A stretch of 8,928 bases of DNA from an uncultured Acidimicrobiaceae bacterium (GCA_903919215.1 CAIXHI010000279.1:1-8928), one strand, 5' to 3'; shown: positions 1 to 6,657, numbered from the stretch's first letter. Numbers and translations are program-made. The notes: generated by a model from the letters alone, not told the origin.

Positions 1-599
1 CTCTGACCGCAGGTGCGCCGATCACCCTGTCCGCTGCCCGGCTTGGGGTTCCGGCGTCGGCTACTGCCGTCACGGTGTCGGTCACGCTGCTCACGCCCAG
101 CGCACCCGGCAGTCTCTCGATGGGGCCGTGTGGCGGGACGCCGTGGACGCTTACGTACGGCTCGGCGCCGTCGCAGATGATCGGTGGTGTGGTGCGGGTC
201 AACGGCGCCGGGCTGTGCCTCTCGTCGACGACGACCGTGCAGGTGGTCGTCGATGTCACCGGAGTGTGGATGGGCGATCAGCCGCTGGTGGCAATCCCGG
301 CGATGCGGCTGTTCGACTCGCGCCTGTCAGCGGCGATCGGTTCGACGGATCGGCGAGTGCCGCTGACATTGCCGGCCGGCACGACGCGTGCCCAACTCTC
401 GATCGTGGTGATCGGCTCACCGAGTTCCGGCGCGGTATACGCCTGGAACTGCAGCCGCCCGCGACCAGTGGCATCGGTGGCGTCATCGATCGGCCCACCG
501 ACGTCGGTGACGGTGACGATGGACGTCACCGGCGGAGCGATCTGTCTCGCCTCAACAAAGAATGTTCACGTCGTGATCGACGTGTTCGCGGTCGGTTGA
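1..599 (+). CDS. C-terminal part of a secreted beta-rich repeat protein (5'-partial)
   Basis: The frame is open from base 3 to the TGA at 597-599, with no stop before it, so the gene begins outside the window. The internal GTG at 75 is not a convincing start because the coding pattern continues upstream of it. The visible part is rich in Val, Thr, Ser, Gly and Ala and shows two similar units. Each unit has an upstream Cys (MGPCGG; AWNCSR) and a downstream Cys followed by a beta strand (LCLSSTTTVQVVVDVTGVW; ICLASTKNVHVVIDVFAVG). Between the units lies MRLFDSR, which resembles the 'RLLDTR' linkers of actinobacterial cell-surface or secreted repeat proteins. The paired cysteines suggest a disulfide in each unit, which fits an extracytoplasmic location. 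No catalytic motif is visible. The signal peptide and any main domain would be upstream. The gene converges on the minus-strand run with only 9 bases between stops. The family recognition is from pattern, and the precise role is unknown. Confidence 0.75.
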   Translation, partial: LTAGAPITLSAARLGVPASATAVTVSVTLLTPSAPGSLSMGPCGGTPWTLTYGSAPSQMIGGVVRVNGAGLCLSSTTTVQVVVDVTGVWMGDQPLVAIPAMRLFDSRLSAAIGSTDRRVPLTLPAGTTRAQLSIVVIGSPSSGAVYAWNCSRPRPVASVASSIGPPTSVTVTMDVTGGAICLASTKNVHVVIDVFAVG

Positions 600-607
600 C
601 GCGACCG
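589..607. terminator. Short inverted repeat at the convergent gene ends
   Basis: The arms CGGTCG (589-594) and CGACCG (602-607) are perfectly complementary around a 7-nt loop. They straddle the stop codon of the plus-strand gene, 2 bases before the stop of the minus-strand gene at 609. This is where a bidirectional terminator would sit. The stem is only 6 bp and no T-run follows on either strand, so this is a weak candidate. Confidence 0.25.
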
Positions 608-608
608 A

Positions 609-1469
609 TCAGTTGAACCCGCGCGAGTCCTGCTTGAGGGCGGTGTCGACCGAAAGGGCCGCGGCCACGATCAGCGAGTTGAGCGGCTGCGGAATCTGGG
701 CGTGGATCTGCACGACGTAGTTGTCCGCCGTCGTGAACAACGTCTTGGCGAGACCCTCGAACGTCTTGGTGATGCGGGCGATCTCGGTGCCCTGGTGATC
801 CTCGATGCGGAAGTTCCAGGCTCGCCAGTTCTCGGCCTTGATCGCGCCATACGTGTAGCCACCGGCCTGCAGCGCGAAATGGATCTTGCCGATCATGTTC
901 TCCTGCACGATGCGACCGATCTCCTGATCGTTGCCGTCGCTGACGATGACCGTGCTCTTCATCAACTTCGCCGGGCGGGTGATGCGCAACAGCACATGCC
1001 CTGCGTTGTCGGTGATCTCCAGCTTGTGGGTCATGAACTGGTCGAGATTGGAGAGCAAGCGGATGGCCTTCTTCGCTGCGCTCTGACCGACCTGGTTGAC
1101 CGCGGCAATCTGCTGGCCATCCTTGTTGAACACGCTGTACTGGTTGTTCAACTCGATCAGCTTGGCCTTCTGGTTGACCACCAGGATCGGCTCGGTGAAG
1201 ATCGTGCCACCGCCATGAAAGGCAGCGTCCTGGACGTTCGCCGAGCGGTACTTCTGATCGCCGTGCAGTTGCTGCTGGATCTTGGCCGCGTCACCCTCGT
1301 CGCCGATGGTGAGGGCGCTGTCGAGCTTGTCGAGACCCTTGGGCTGCAGCGGGTCGACCCCCTGAATACCGTTGTCGCTGACATGCTCGGTCCAGCCTGT
1401 CCCGTCCCAGTAACGCATCTGGTGACGGCCGGTGGAGTCGGGATACCAATTTGCCGGAGTGGTGCTCAT
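609..1469 (-). CDS. DUF2510 domain plus scramblase/LURP-one-like protein
   Basis: This 286-residue protein starts at ATG 1469. Residues about 8-30 form a DUF2510 motif (WYPD...RYWDGTGWTEHV), a short Trp-rich domain common in actinobacteria and often joined to membrane or envelope-related modules. A polar linker of about 60 residues follows. From about residue 90 to 280 there is a region of alternating beta strands (FTEPILVVNQKAKLIEL, YSVFNKDGQQIAAV, LEITDNAGHVLLRITRP, FRIEDHQGTEIARITK) and a hydrophobic C-terminal helix (PLNSLIVAAALSVD). This matches the tubby-like barrel of the phospholipid scramblase/LURP-one family, where the last helix is buried or membrane-associated. Bacterial members have no settled biochemical activity. 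No signal peptide is seen. It is the last gene of the minus-strand run, 28 bases after the phosphatase-like gene. DUF2510 recognition is confident, the scramblase-like fold is fairly confident, and the function is not known. Confidence 0.8.
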   Translation of the reverse strand: MSTTPANWYPDSTGRHQMRYWDGTGWTEHVSDNGIQGVDPLQPKGLDKLDSALTIGDEGDAAKIQQQLHGDQKYRSANVQDAAFHGGGTIFTEPILVVNQKAKLIELNNQYSVFNKDGQQIAAVNQVGQSAAKKAIRLLSNLDQFMTHKLEITDNAGHVLLRITRPAKLMKSTVIVSDGNDQEIGRIVQENMIGKIHFALQAGGYTYGAIKAENWRAWNFRIEDHQGTEIARITKTFEGLAKTLFTTADNYVVQIHAQIPQPLNSLIVAAALSVDTALKQDSRGFN

Positions 1470-1497
1470 GGGGCCAACTTAGACCCTTTTCGCAGGC

Positions 1498-2007
1498 TCA
1501 GCGGAGTTCGTGCGCCATGAGAATGACCTCACGGGCGAACGGGTCGAGTTGTCGCTTGGCGATGCGCTCGGTGAGGTTGATGCACAGCGATGGATCGTCG
1601 ACCATGCCGCTCCAGCGGATGTAGCCGCCAAGGATGCCGATGAGTCGATCATCGAGGGACTCGTTGTGCACGATCACCTTCGTGCTCGCCTCCAGCAGAG
1701 TGTTGAGCTCCGTGTAGAAGGTCTTCAGCCACATCCCGAGGTCGTCGGTGCCGGTGAACGGCCGGTGCAGGTAGCGCAGGCCCAACTCGTCGTAGTTGTG
1801 CAGGTTGTGGGGCGCCGGGATGATGCTGATCACGCAGCCGAAGCCGTTTTCGCGCAGCCAGATGATCTCTTCTTGACGGCGGACGCGGCGATGATTCTCG
1901 CCATACCCTCCGGGGCGCTCGCACACGGCGAGTTTGTCCTTCATGAACCACGTGAAGTTGCGCGGCGTGATGCCCAGCGCCCACTTCCCGCGCAGCCTGG
2001 GAGGCAT
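1498..2007 (-). CDS. Dual-specificity-phosphatase-fold protein lacking the catalytic cysteine (putative pseudophosphatase)
   Basis: This 169-residue protein starts at ATG 2007. A strong Shine-Dalgarno sequence (GGAGGAAGG) lies just upstream and decides this start over the TTG at 2034. The order of elements fits the DUSP/PTP-like fold. Residues 38-57 form a helix with REEIIWLRENGF-like character (QEEIIWLRENGF), followed by the strand CVISII. LGLRYLHRPFTGTDDL (about 76-90) matches the general-acid loop with Asp88/Asp89. A helix follows, then the strand VIVH. At the P-loop the expected HCxxxxxR reads H114-N115-E-S-L-D-D-R121: His and Arg are kept, the nucleophilic Cys is Asn (AAC at 1665-1663), and the glycines are missing. 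The tail QLDPFAREVILMAHEL resembles the closing helices of small DUSPs. Cys-based phosphatase chemistry is therefore not expected. A binding or scaffold role, as in STYX-type pseudophosphatases, is inference. It lies 44 bases after tilS on the same strand. Confidence 0.7.
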   Translation of the reverse strand: MPPRLRGKWALGITPRNFTWFMKDKLAVCERPGGYGENHRRVRRQEEIIWLRENGFGCVISIIPAPHNLHNYDELGLRYLHRPFTGTDDLGMWLKTFYTELNTLLEASTKVIVHNESLDDRLIGILGGYIRWSGMVDDPSLCINLTERIAKRQLDPFAREVILMAHELR

Positions 2008-2011
2008 ACAG

Positions 2012-2020
2012 CCTTCCTCC
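2012..2020 (-). promoter_or_regulatory. Strong ribosome binding site deciding the start at 2007
   Basis: Read on the minus strand the sequence is GGAGGAAGG, ending 4 bases before the ATG at 2007. It is the clearest Shine-Dalgarno sequence in the window. It shows that the phosphatase-like protein starts at MPPRLRG and not at the upstream TTG, whose codons overlap this site. The gene is probably translated independently of tilS. Confidence 0.7.
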
Positions 2021-2051
2021 ACGGAATAGAGCAACGAATGTTTGGTTGAGG

Positions 2052-2969
2052 CTACTTGTTTTGGGGAGTGTTCGTCGGGGCGAACAGTGTGAGTTGTCGA
2101 TGGCGTCGCGCCACCCGCCGACCACCACCCACCTCCGCCGCGACGGCCTCGCCGCGGGCCACGGCGAGGACACGTTCCACCGTGGCCGCGTCCGGGGGGT
2201 GATCAGCGGTCAGCCAGCGCCGCACAGCCCGCCGGGCCAAGGGCATCGGTGCGGCGGCCAGCGCGTTTGCATCGGTGGGGTCGAGGGCCGTCGCCAACTC
2301 GTCGAGTAGGTCGCTCTCGTCGCGTACCAGGTCGGCCTGGCGGGTGAGCACCGGCGTCGGGTCGCGACGCGACAGGTCGGCCAGCAGCGGCAGCAGTTCG
2401 TGGCGCACCCGATTCCGAAGGTGCCGCGGGTCGAGGTTGGAGGGGTCGTGCACCACCTCCAATCCGAATGCGACGCACAGCGCTTCGGTCTCAGCACGGC
2501 GCAGGGCGAGCAGTGGCCGACGGTGCCCGGGGCGCATGGCCGACATTCCACGGGTGCCAGCTCCACGTAGGAGGTTCACCAGGATGGTCTCGGCCTGGTC
2601 GTCGGCAGTGTGGCCGGTGAGCACCTCGTGTGGCAGCACCGCGAATCGGGCAGCACGCGCGCGGGCCTCGAGGTTCGGGCCGTCGGTCAGTTGCACCCGT
2701 TCGGAGCGGAACGCGGCACCGAAACGCGTCGCCGTGTTGCTCACCACCAGCGCCTCCTCGGCGGAACCCGGGCGTAGCCCGTGGTCGACGTGGACGGCGG
2801 TCACCTCGAGTCCGGCACTGATCGCCAACACGAGCAGTGCTGTTGAATCAGCTCCGCCGGAGACCGCGCACGTGACGCGCGTGCCCGAGAGCGGGAAGGT
2901 GCAGCGCGCCAGCAGTTCGGCGCGCAGGCGCTCGGCGGAGTGCGCGAGCGTGGCGAGACCTGCGATCAG
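2052..2969 (-). CDS. tilS: tRNA(Ile)-lysidine synthase TilS
   Basis: TilS attaches lysine to C34 of the CAU-anticodon tRNA-Ile using ATP, so that it reads AUA and is charged with Ile. It is a cytoplasmic, normally essential enzyme. Visible motifs, numbered from the CTG at 2969, are the PP-loop SGGADST at about 37-43, VHVDHGLRPGS, GHTADDQAETILVNLLRGAG, and DPSN followed by RNRVRHELLPLL. All are typical of TilS. The C-terminal part is short, as in many actinobacterial forms. The start is unusual. No ATG, GTG or TTG lies in frame between the upstream gene's stop and the PP-loop. The choices are CTG at 2969, overlapping that stop as CTGA, or GTG at 3089, which would add a 40-residue low-quality extension read out of frame through the small membrane-protein gene. 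I prefer the CTG start with translational coupling (about 305 residues). Identity is near certain and the start is uncertain. Confidence 0.93.
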   Translation of the reverse strand: MIAGLATLAHSAERLRAELLARCTFPLSGTRVTCAVSGGADSTALLVLAISAGLEVTAVHVDHGLRPGSAEEALVVSNTATRFGAAFRSERVQLTDGPNLEARARAARFAVLPHEVLTGHTADDQAETILVNLLRGAGTRGMSAMRPGHRRPLLALRRAETEALCVAFGLEVVHDPSNLDPRHLRNRVRHELLPLLADLSRRDPTPVLTRQADLVRDESDLLDELATALDPTDANALAAAPMPLARRAVRRWLTADHPPDAATVERVLAVARGEAVAAEVGGGRRVARRHRQLTLFAPTNTPQNK

Positions 2970-3112
2970 TCTTCTTCGCGGCGCTGGCGGCGGCCGGGGT
3001 GCTGCGGGGCGACAACCTTCTTCAGGTAGCCACCAATGATCCCGAACACGAGACCGACGGCGACGATCGTGAGGCCGACACCCAGCCACCAGTGGAAGAT
3101 TTCCGCGAGCAT
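2966..3112 (-). CDS. Small single-span membrane protein, unknown function
   Basis: This 48-residue protein starts at ATG 3112. An upstream TTG at 3151 is also in frame but has no better ribosome site. Residues about 9-30 form one hydrophobic, Gly-rich helix (WLGVGLTIVAVGLVFGIIGG). A strongly basic tail follows (KK...GRRQRR) and ends in EED. By the positive-inside rule the C-terminus would face the cytoplasm. The hydrophobic run in this frame argues that the gene is real and that the overlapping long tilS extension is not. It sits 55 bases after the anti-sigma gene, and its stop overlaps the putative CTG start of tilS. I do not recognise the family. A small accessory or structural membrane protein is all that can be said. 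Confidence 0.6.
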   Translation of the reverse strand: MLAEIFHWWLGVGLTIVAVGLVFGIIGGYLKKVVAPQHPGRRQRREED

Positions 3113-3167
3113 GGTCGCCAGCGTAGCCAGTCGGGGTACGGCTGGGGCCAATCCGAACGCACCGGGT

Positions 3168-3419
3168 TCAGCCGATGCGGCCGTCGCCGTCGAAATCCTC
3201 GCCGAAGCACAGCTCGATCTTCGACAGCAGTCCGGGGGGGAACTCGTCCTGCTGACACTTCTGGCTGATCACCAGACGCAGCTCAGCGTGGAAGTCGAAC
3301 GCCTGCAAACAGTCCATGCAGCCACCCAGGTGTTCCCGGATCGCCTCGCGCTGGGACGCGTCGAGTTCGTTGTCCAGGAAGGTTTCGAGTTCGCGGAGGG
3401 TTTCGCTGCAGTCAGACAT
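3168..3419 (-). CDS. rsrA: RsrA-type zinc-binding anti-sigma factor
   Basis: This 83-residue protein starts at ATG 3419 and overlaps the end of the sigma-factor gene by 8 bases, so the two are translationally coupled. It carries the ZAS zinc anti-sigma pattern: Cys4 in DCSETLRELETFLDNEL, then His30-x3-Cys34-x2-Cys37 (HLGGCMDC). These align with the Cys11, His37, Cys41 and Cys44 zinc ligands of Streptomyces RsrA. Cys55 in SQKCQQDEFP corresponds to the later Cys pair. In that family, reduced zinc-bound RsrA holds SigR inactive, and disulfide formation with zinc loss frees it. The same redox switch is inferred here. The C-terminus has an extra Cys71 and ends in EDFDGDGRIG, an acidic stretch like the first half of an EF-hand loop. 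The pairing with the sigma factor makes the assignment firm. The partner and the stimulus are inferred from the family. Confidence 0.88.
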   Translation of the reverse strand: MSDCSETLRELETFLDNELDASQREAIREHLGGCMDCLQAFDFHAELRLVISQKCQQDEFPPGLLSKIELCFGEDFDGDGRIG

Positions 3420-3993
3420 CAGTTGCGGTGTGCTCGGGGCGGGTCAGGAGACCTCGCTCGGTGGCGAACTCGATCAACGCCTTCTGCATCGCTTTTCTTC
3501 CACGATGCAGCCGCGACATCACGGTTCCGATCGGGATGTCGAGCATTTCGGCGATCTCCTTGTACGAGAACTGCTCGACGTCGGCGAGCAGTACGGGCAG
3601 TCGGAACGACTCCGGGAGGTCTTCCAGCGCACGCTTCACTTCGTCGCTGGTGAACAACTCGAAGAGCGTGTCTTCGGCGCTGCGTGACGCGACGTCCATC
3701 CCGCTGATGCGCTTGTAGAGATAGAGATCCTCGACGTCGGCCAGATCCGACTCCTGCACCCGGCGTTGTTTGGCGCGGTAGGTGTTGATGTAGGTGTTGG
3801 TCAGGATGCGGAACAGCCATGCCCGCAGGTTCGTACCCTCGTTGAACGTGGCGAATCCGCGGTAGGCGCGCACGTAGGTGTCCTGCACCAAGTCCTCGGC
3901 GTCGGAGGGGTTGCGCGTCATACGCAAGGCGGCGCTGTACAACTGCGGCGCGTACGGCATCGCCTGTTGTGCGAAGTCGCTGCGATTGGCCAC
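3412..3993 (-). CDS. sigR: ECF RNA polymerase sigma factor, SigR/SigH group
   Basis: This 193-residue protein starts at GTG 3993; the ATG at 3995 is in another frame. Region 2 covers about residues 17-80 (DAEDLVQDTYVRAYRGFATF, NLRAWLFRILTNTYINTYR). Region 4 covers about 115-172 (LEDLPESFRLPVLLADVE, FSYKEIAEMLDIPIGTVMSRLHRGR). The last segment is nearly diagnostic of the SigR (Streptomyces) and SigH (Mycobacterium) group, which directs RNA polymerase to thiol-oxidative and heat stress genes. The next gene encodes the matching RsrA-type anti-sigma factor, overlapping by 8 bases. The gene follows the MarR-type regulator with a 29-base gap, so it may be read from a promoter upstream of that gene. 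Such factors are often autoregulated, but I did not find a convincing SigR-type promoter in the short gap. Confidence 0.93.
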   Translation of the reverse strand: MANRSDFAQQAMPYAPQLYSAALRMTRNPSDAEDLVQDTYVRAYRGFATFNEGTNLRAWLFRILTNTYINTYRAKQRRVQESDLADVEDLYLYKRISGMDVASRSAEDTLFELFTSDEVKRALEDLPESFRLPVLLADVEQFSYKEIAEMLDIPIGTVMSRLHRGRKAMQKALIEFATERGLLTRPEHTATDV

Positions 3994-4022
3994 ATGGGCA
4001 CCCTAACCGCCTGCCCGTCGCG

Positions 4023-4523
4023 CTACTCGGTCGCCACCTGGCCGAGCATGAACGTGTCGACGGACGAGACGAACCGTTCGAGCATCTCGGTAAAGTCGCG
4101 AAGCTCCTGGCGCCGGAACTGGGTGACGATGTAGCCCAACAGTTCGACCCGGCGGCTGGCGACCTCTCGATGCGCGGCCATGCCGGCAGGGGTGATGGTC
4201 ACTTGCACGACTCGCCCGTCCTCGGCGTTCGGTCGGCGCTCGGCGAGGCCACCGTTCACCAAACGTTGCACTGCGCGCGTGGCCGTCGACGGTTCGACGC
4301 GCAAGGCCTCGGCCAGCTCGCTCATGCGCCAGGGCTCGCCGTTGGCGAGCAGGTCGAGCGTGTCCATCTGGCCCATCTCCAGCGCCTCGCTGCCCTGGCC
4401 GTAGAGATAGTCGCGCACCGACGCCGTCGATGCGCCTCGGCGGAGCTCGCGCCACGCGAGACCGATGCGACTCGCGAGGTCATAAATCTCGCGTTGCCGT
4501 GGGTCGGTGGGTACCTCGGTCAT
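4023..4523 (-). CDS. MarR-family winged-helix transcriptional regulator
   Basis: I place the start at ATG 4523, giving 166 residues. The open frame continues to 4613, but that extension overlaps the end of the EF-G-like gene and looks low-complexity. Helical dimerisation segments flank a winged helix. MSELAEALRVEPSTATRAVQRLVNGGLAERR (about residues 67-97) is the helix-turn-helix, and NAEDGRVVQVTITPAG (about 99-114) is the wing with the family's DGR. The C-terminal helix (VELLGYIVTQFRRQELRDFTEMLERFV) supplies the dimer interface. MarR proteins are homodimeric, usually repress, and respond to small ligands or oxidants. The protein has no cysteine, so direct thiol sensing is unlikely. It lies between the EF-G-like gene (49 bases) and the sigma gene (29 bases). 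Regulation of the downstream sigma/anti-sigma unit is possible but unproven. Confidence 0.85.
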   Translation of the reverse strand: MTEVPTDPRQREIYDLASRIGLAWRELRRGASTASVRDYLYGQGSEALEMGQMDTLDLLANGEPWRMSELAEALRVEPSTATRAVQRLVNGGLAERRPNAEDGRVVQVTITPAGMAAHREVASRRVELLGYIVTQFRRQELRDFTEMLERFVSSVDTFMLGQVATE

Positions 4524-4572
4524 AGTGGCGGTCAGGGTAGTCACGTGTTCCGAGGCAGCCGTCACCGGAGCG

Positions 4573-6657
4573 TCAGTGCTGCTTCGGGAGCCCGGCCTTG
4601 GCCTTGTCGACAAGGTGGTGTGGCAGCACGTCGTAGTGGTGGTGCTGCACCGTGTACCGACCGCGACCGCCCGTCATCGACCGCAGTTCGATTGCGTAGC
4701 GCAGCAACTCGGCGGCCGGTACCAGCGCGGAGATCTCCTGCTCGCCGTGGTCGGCGTTGGAGGAACCCTGTACTCGGCCGCGGCGGGAAGTGATGTCGCC
4801 CATGACATCACCCTGGTGAGCCGGGGGAACCGTCACCGTCAGCAGCGAGATCGGCTCGAGCACCACCACACCGGCGGCGGCGAGTGCCTCCTTGAACCCG
4901 TGCGCTGCAGCGGTCTTGAATGCCATCTCGCTGGAGTCCACCGCGTGGTACTTCCCGTCGAAGAACTCGACCTGCACGTCGACCACGGAGAAACCGTGTA
5001 CGCCGCCCTTGGCCATCGTGTCCTCGACGCCGGTCTGGACGGCAGGGATGTAGTTGCGCGGCACGGCGCCGCCGACGATGGCATCGACGAACTTGAACCC
5101 CGAGCCACGCGGCAACGGCGCGACGCGCAGGTTGACCACCGCGTACTGACCGTGGCCGCCGCTCTGCTTCTTGACCTTGCCTTCGGCCTCGGCCTTGTCG
5201 TTGACGGTCTCGCGGTAGGCGACGCGCACCTCGGCGAGATCGACGTTGACGCCGAACCGGCGAGCGAGCCGTTCGATGGTGACCGCGATGTGTGTGTCGC
5301 CCATGCCGCGCATGACGGTCTGGTTGGTCTCCTCGACGCGCTCGACGAGCAGGGCCGGGTCTTCGGTCTGCAGCCGCAGCAAGGCGTTGCCCAACTTGTC
5401 GTCGTCGGCCTGCACGCGCGGCACGATCGCCACGGCGTACTGCGGTGCGTGCCGCTCGGCGCTCTGCACCTTCACGGGCGAACCCTTTGGTGTGAGCGTG
5501 TCGCCGGTGCGGGTGTTGTTCAGCTTGGCGACGGCGGCAATGTCGCCCGCCACCACCTCGCTGACGGCCTCCTGCTCCTTGCCGCGCACGAGGAACATCG
5601 CGTGCATACGTTCCTCGCCGCCGTTCGTGCTGTTGACCAGTTTGTCGTCGGCCTTGATCGTGCCCGAGAGCACCTTGAACACCGACAGCTGGCCTACGTA
5701 GGGGTCGGCGATGGTCTTGAACACCTGGAGCAGCGGCTGCCCCGCCGGATCGGGGGCAACGACCGAGGTGCGGTCGCCAGCCAGAATGGTGGCCGGACGA
5801 TCGGCTGGTGACGGCCCAAGTTCGCACAGGAAGTCGGCCAGACGATCGATACCGACGCCCGTCGCCGCGCTGCCCAGCGCCACCGGGAAGGCGAGGCAGT
5901 CGAGTACCTCGTGAGCGAGCGTGCGCTCGAGTTCGGCCACGGAGGGGGCGTCGCCCGACAGGTAGCGCTCGAGTTGTTCGTCGTCACCGGACACGATCTC
6001 CTCGACGACGGCATCGTGCAACGCGTGCTCCTCGGCGGCGATGTCGGCCGGGATCGGCTCGTTGTGGTGTTGACCGTTGGCCTCGTACTCCAAGGCCGCC
6101 TCGGTGAGCAGATCGGCGACACCGTGCAGGCTGGCTGCCTCGCCGAGCGGGAGCTCCAACGGGGCGATGCCGGGTCCGAAGGCAGCGTTCAGTTGCTCAA
6201 TCACCGAATGGAAATCGGCGCGGTCCTTGTCCTCCTTGTTGACGAAGAACATGCGCGGCGTGCCGAGGGCGGCCGCCTTGCGCCACAGCAACTCGGTCTG
6301 TACCTCCACACCGTCGACCGCGCTGACCACGAACACCGCGAGATCGGCGACGGCGAGTGCCGCGTCGACCTCGGCTTCAAAATCAACGTACCCAGGTGTG
6401 TCGATGACGTTGACCTTGTACGTCTCGCCGTCGCTGGCCTTCCATTCGAAGGGGGCGAGTGCCAGCGAGAGGGAGATCTTGCGCTTGATGCTCTCGGCCT
6501 CGGTATCGAGCACGCTGGTGCCGTCGTCGACCTTGCCGGCGCGGGGGATCGCGCCGGCACGTGCCAGCAGCGCCTCGGTCACGCTGGTCTTGCCAGCCCC
6601 ACCGTGCCCTAGCAGCACCACGTTGCGAATGCGATCCGTTGGGTAGCTCTTCACCAC
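4573..6657 (-). CDS. fusA2: Elongation factor G-like translational GTPase (EF-G2 type)
   Basis: The protein has about 694 residues from GTG 6657, the first of two adjacent GTGs. Both follow a GAGGGAAGG ribosome site. The longer frame to 6813 runs through the tRNA gene and is not coding. G motifs: G1 GHGGAGKTS at about 17-25, G3 DTPGYVDF at 86-93, G4 NKED at 140-143. Domains II (PLLQVFKTIADPYVGQLSVFK), III (DPALLVERVEETNQTVMRGMGDTHI), IV (KKQSGGHGQYAVV, ending in HGFKEALAAAG) and V (EPISLLTVTVPPAHQGDVMGDI) are all present. It departs from canonical EF-G. The G3 His that positions the catalytic water is Tyr90, the switch-I RGIT motif is replaced by a KRKISL segment, and G1 is GHGG rather than AHID. 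These traits are shared with the actinobacterial EF-G-like/FusA2 group, so it is unlikely to be the housekeeping translocase. A role in ribosome handling is inferred. Confidence 0.88.
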   Translation of the reverse strand: MVKSYPTDRIRNVVLLGHGGAGKTSVTEALLARAGAIPRAGKVDDGTSVLDTEAESIKRKISLSLALAPFEWKASDGETYKVNVIDTPGYVDFEAEVDAALAVADLAVFVVSAVDGVEVQTELLWRKAAALGTPRMFFVNKEDKDRADFHSVIEQLNAAFGPGIAPLELPLGEAASLHGVADLLTEAALEYEANGQHHNEPIPADIAAEEHALHDAVVEEIVSGDDEQLERYLSGDAPSVAELERTLAHEVLDCLAFPVALGSAATGVGIDRLADFLCELGPSPADRPATILAGDRTSVVAPDPAGQPLLQVFKTIADPYVGQLSVFKVLSGTIKADDKLVNSTNGGEERMHAMFLVRGKEQEAVSEVVAGDIAAVAKLNNTRTGDTLTPKGSPVKVQSAERHAPQYAVAIVPRVQADDDKLGNALLRLQTEDPALLVERVEETNQTVMRGMGDTHIAVTIERLARRFGVNVDLAEVRVAYRETVNDKAEAEGKVKKQSGGHGQYAVVNLRVAPLPRGSGFKFVDAIVGGAVPRNYIPAVQTGVEDTMAKGGVHGFSVVDVQVEFFDGKYHAVDSSEMAFKTAAAHGFKEALAAAGVVVLEPISLLTVTVPPAHQGDVMGDITSRRGRVQGSSNADHGEQEISALVPAAELLRYAIELRSMTGGRGRYTVQHHHYDVLPHHLVDKAKAGLPKQH

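Noticed and set aside
702..1520. Plus-strand open frame of 272 codons opposite the DUF2510 gene
   Set aside because: The minus strand carries clear DUF2510 and barrel motifs. The plus frame has only low-complexity Leu/Val/Asp-rich sequence.
2970..3089. N-terminal extension of TilS from GTG 3089
   Set aside because: It is Arg/Pro-rich without family similarity and overlaps, in another frame, a hydrophobic helix that looks truly coded.
4524..4613. N-terminal extension of the MarR protein
   Set aside because: It overlaps the end of the EF-G-like gene, is low-complexity Ser/Thr/Arg sequence, and is not needed for the fold.
4507..5811. Long plus-strand open frame of 434 codons opposite the EF-G-like gene
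   Set aside because: It is antisense to a strongly conserved GTPase, shows no recognisable motif, and is a usual by-product of high-GC codon bias.
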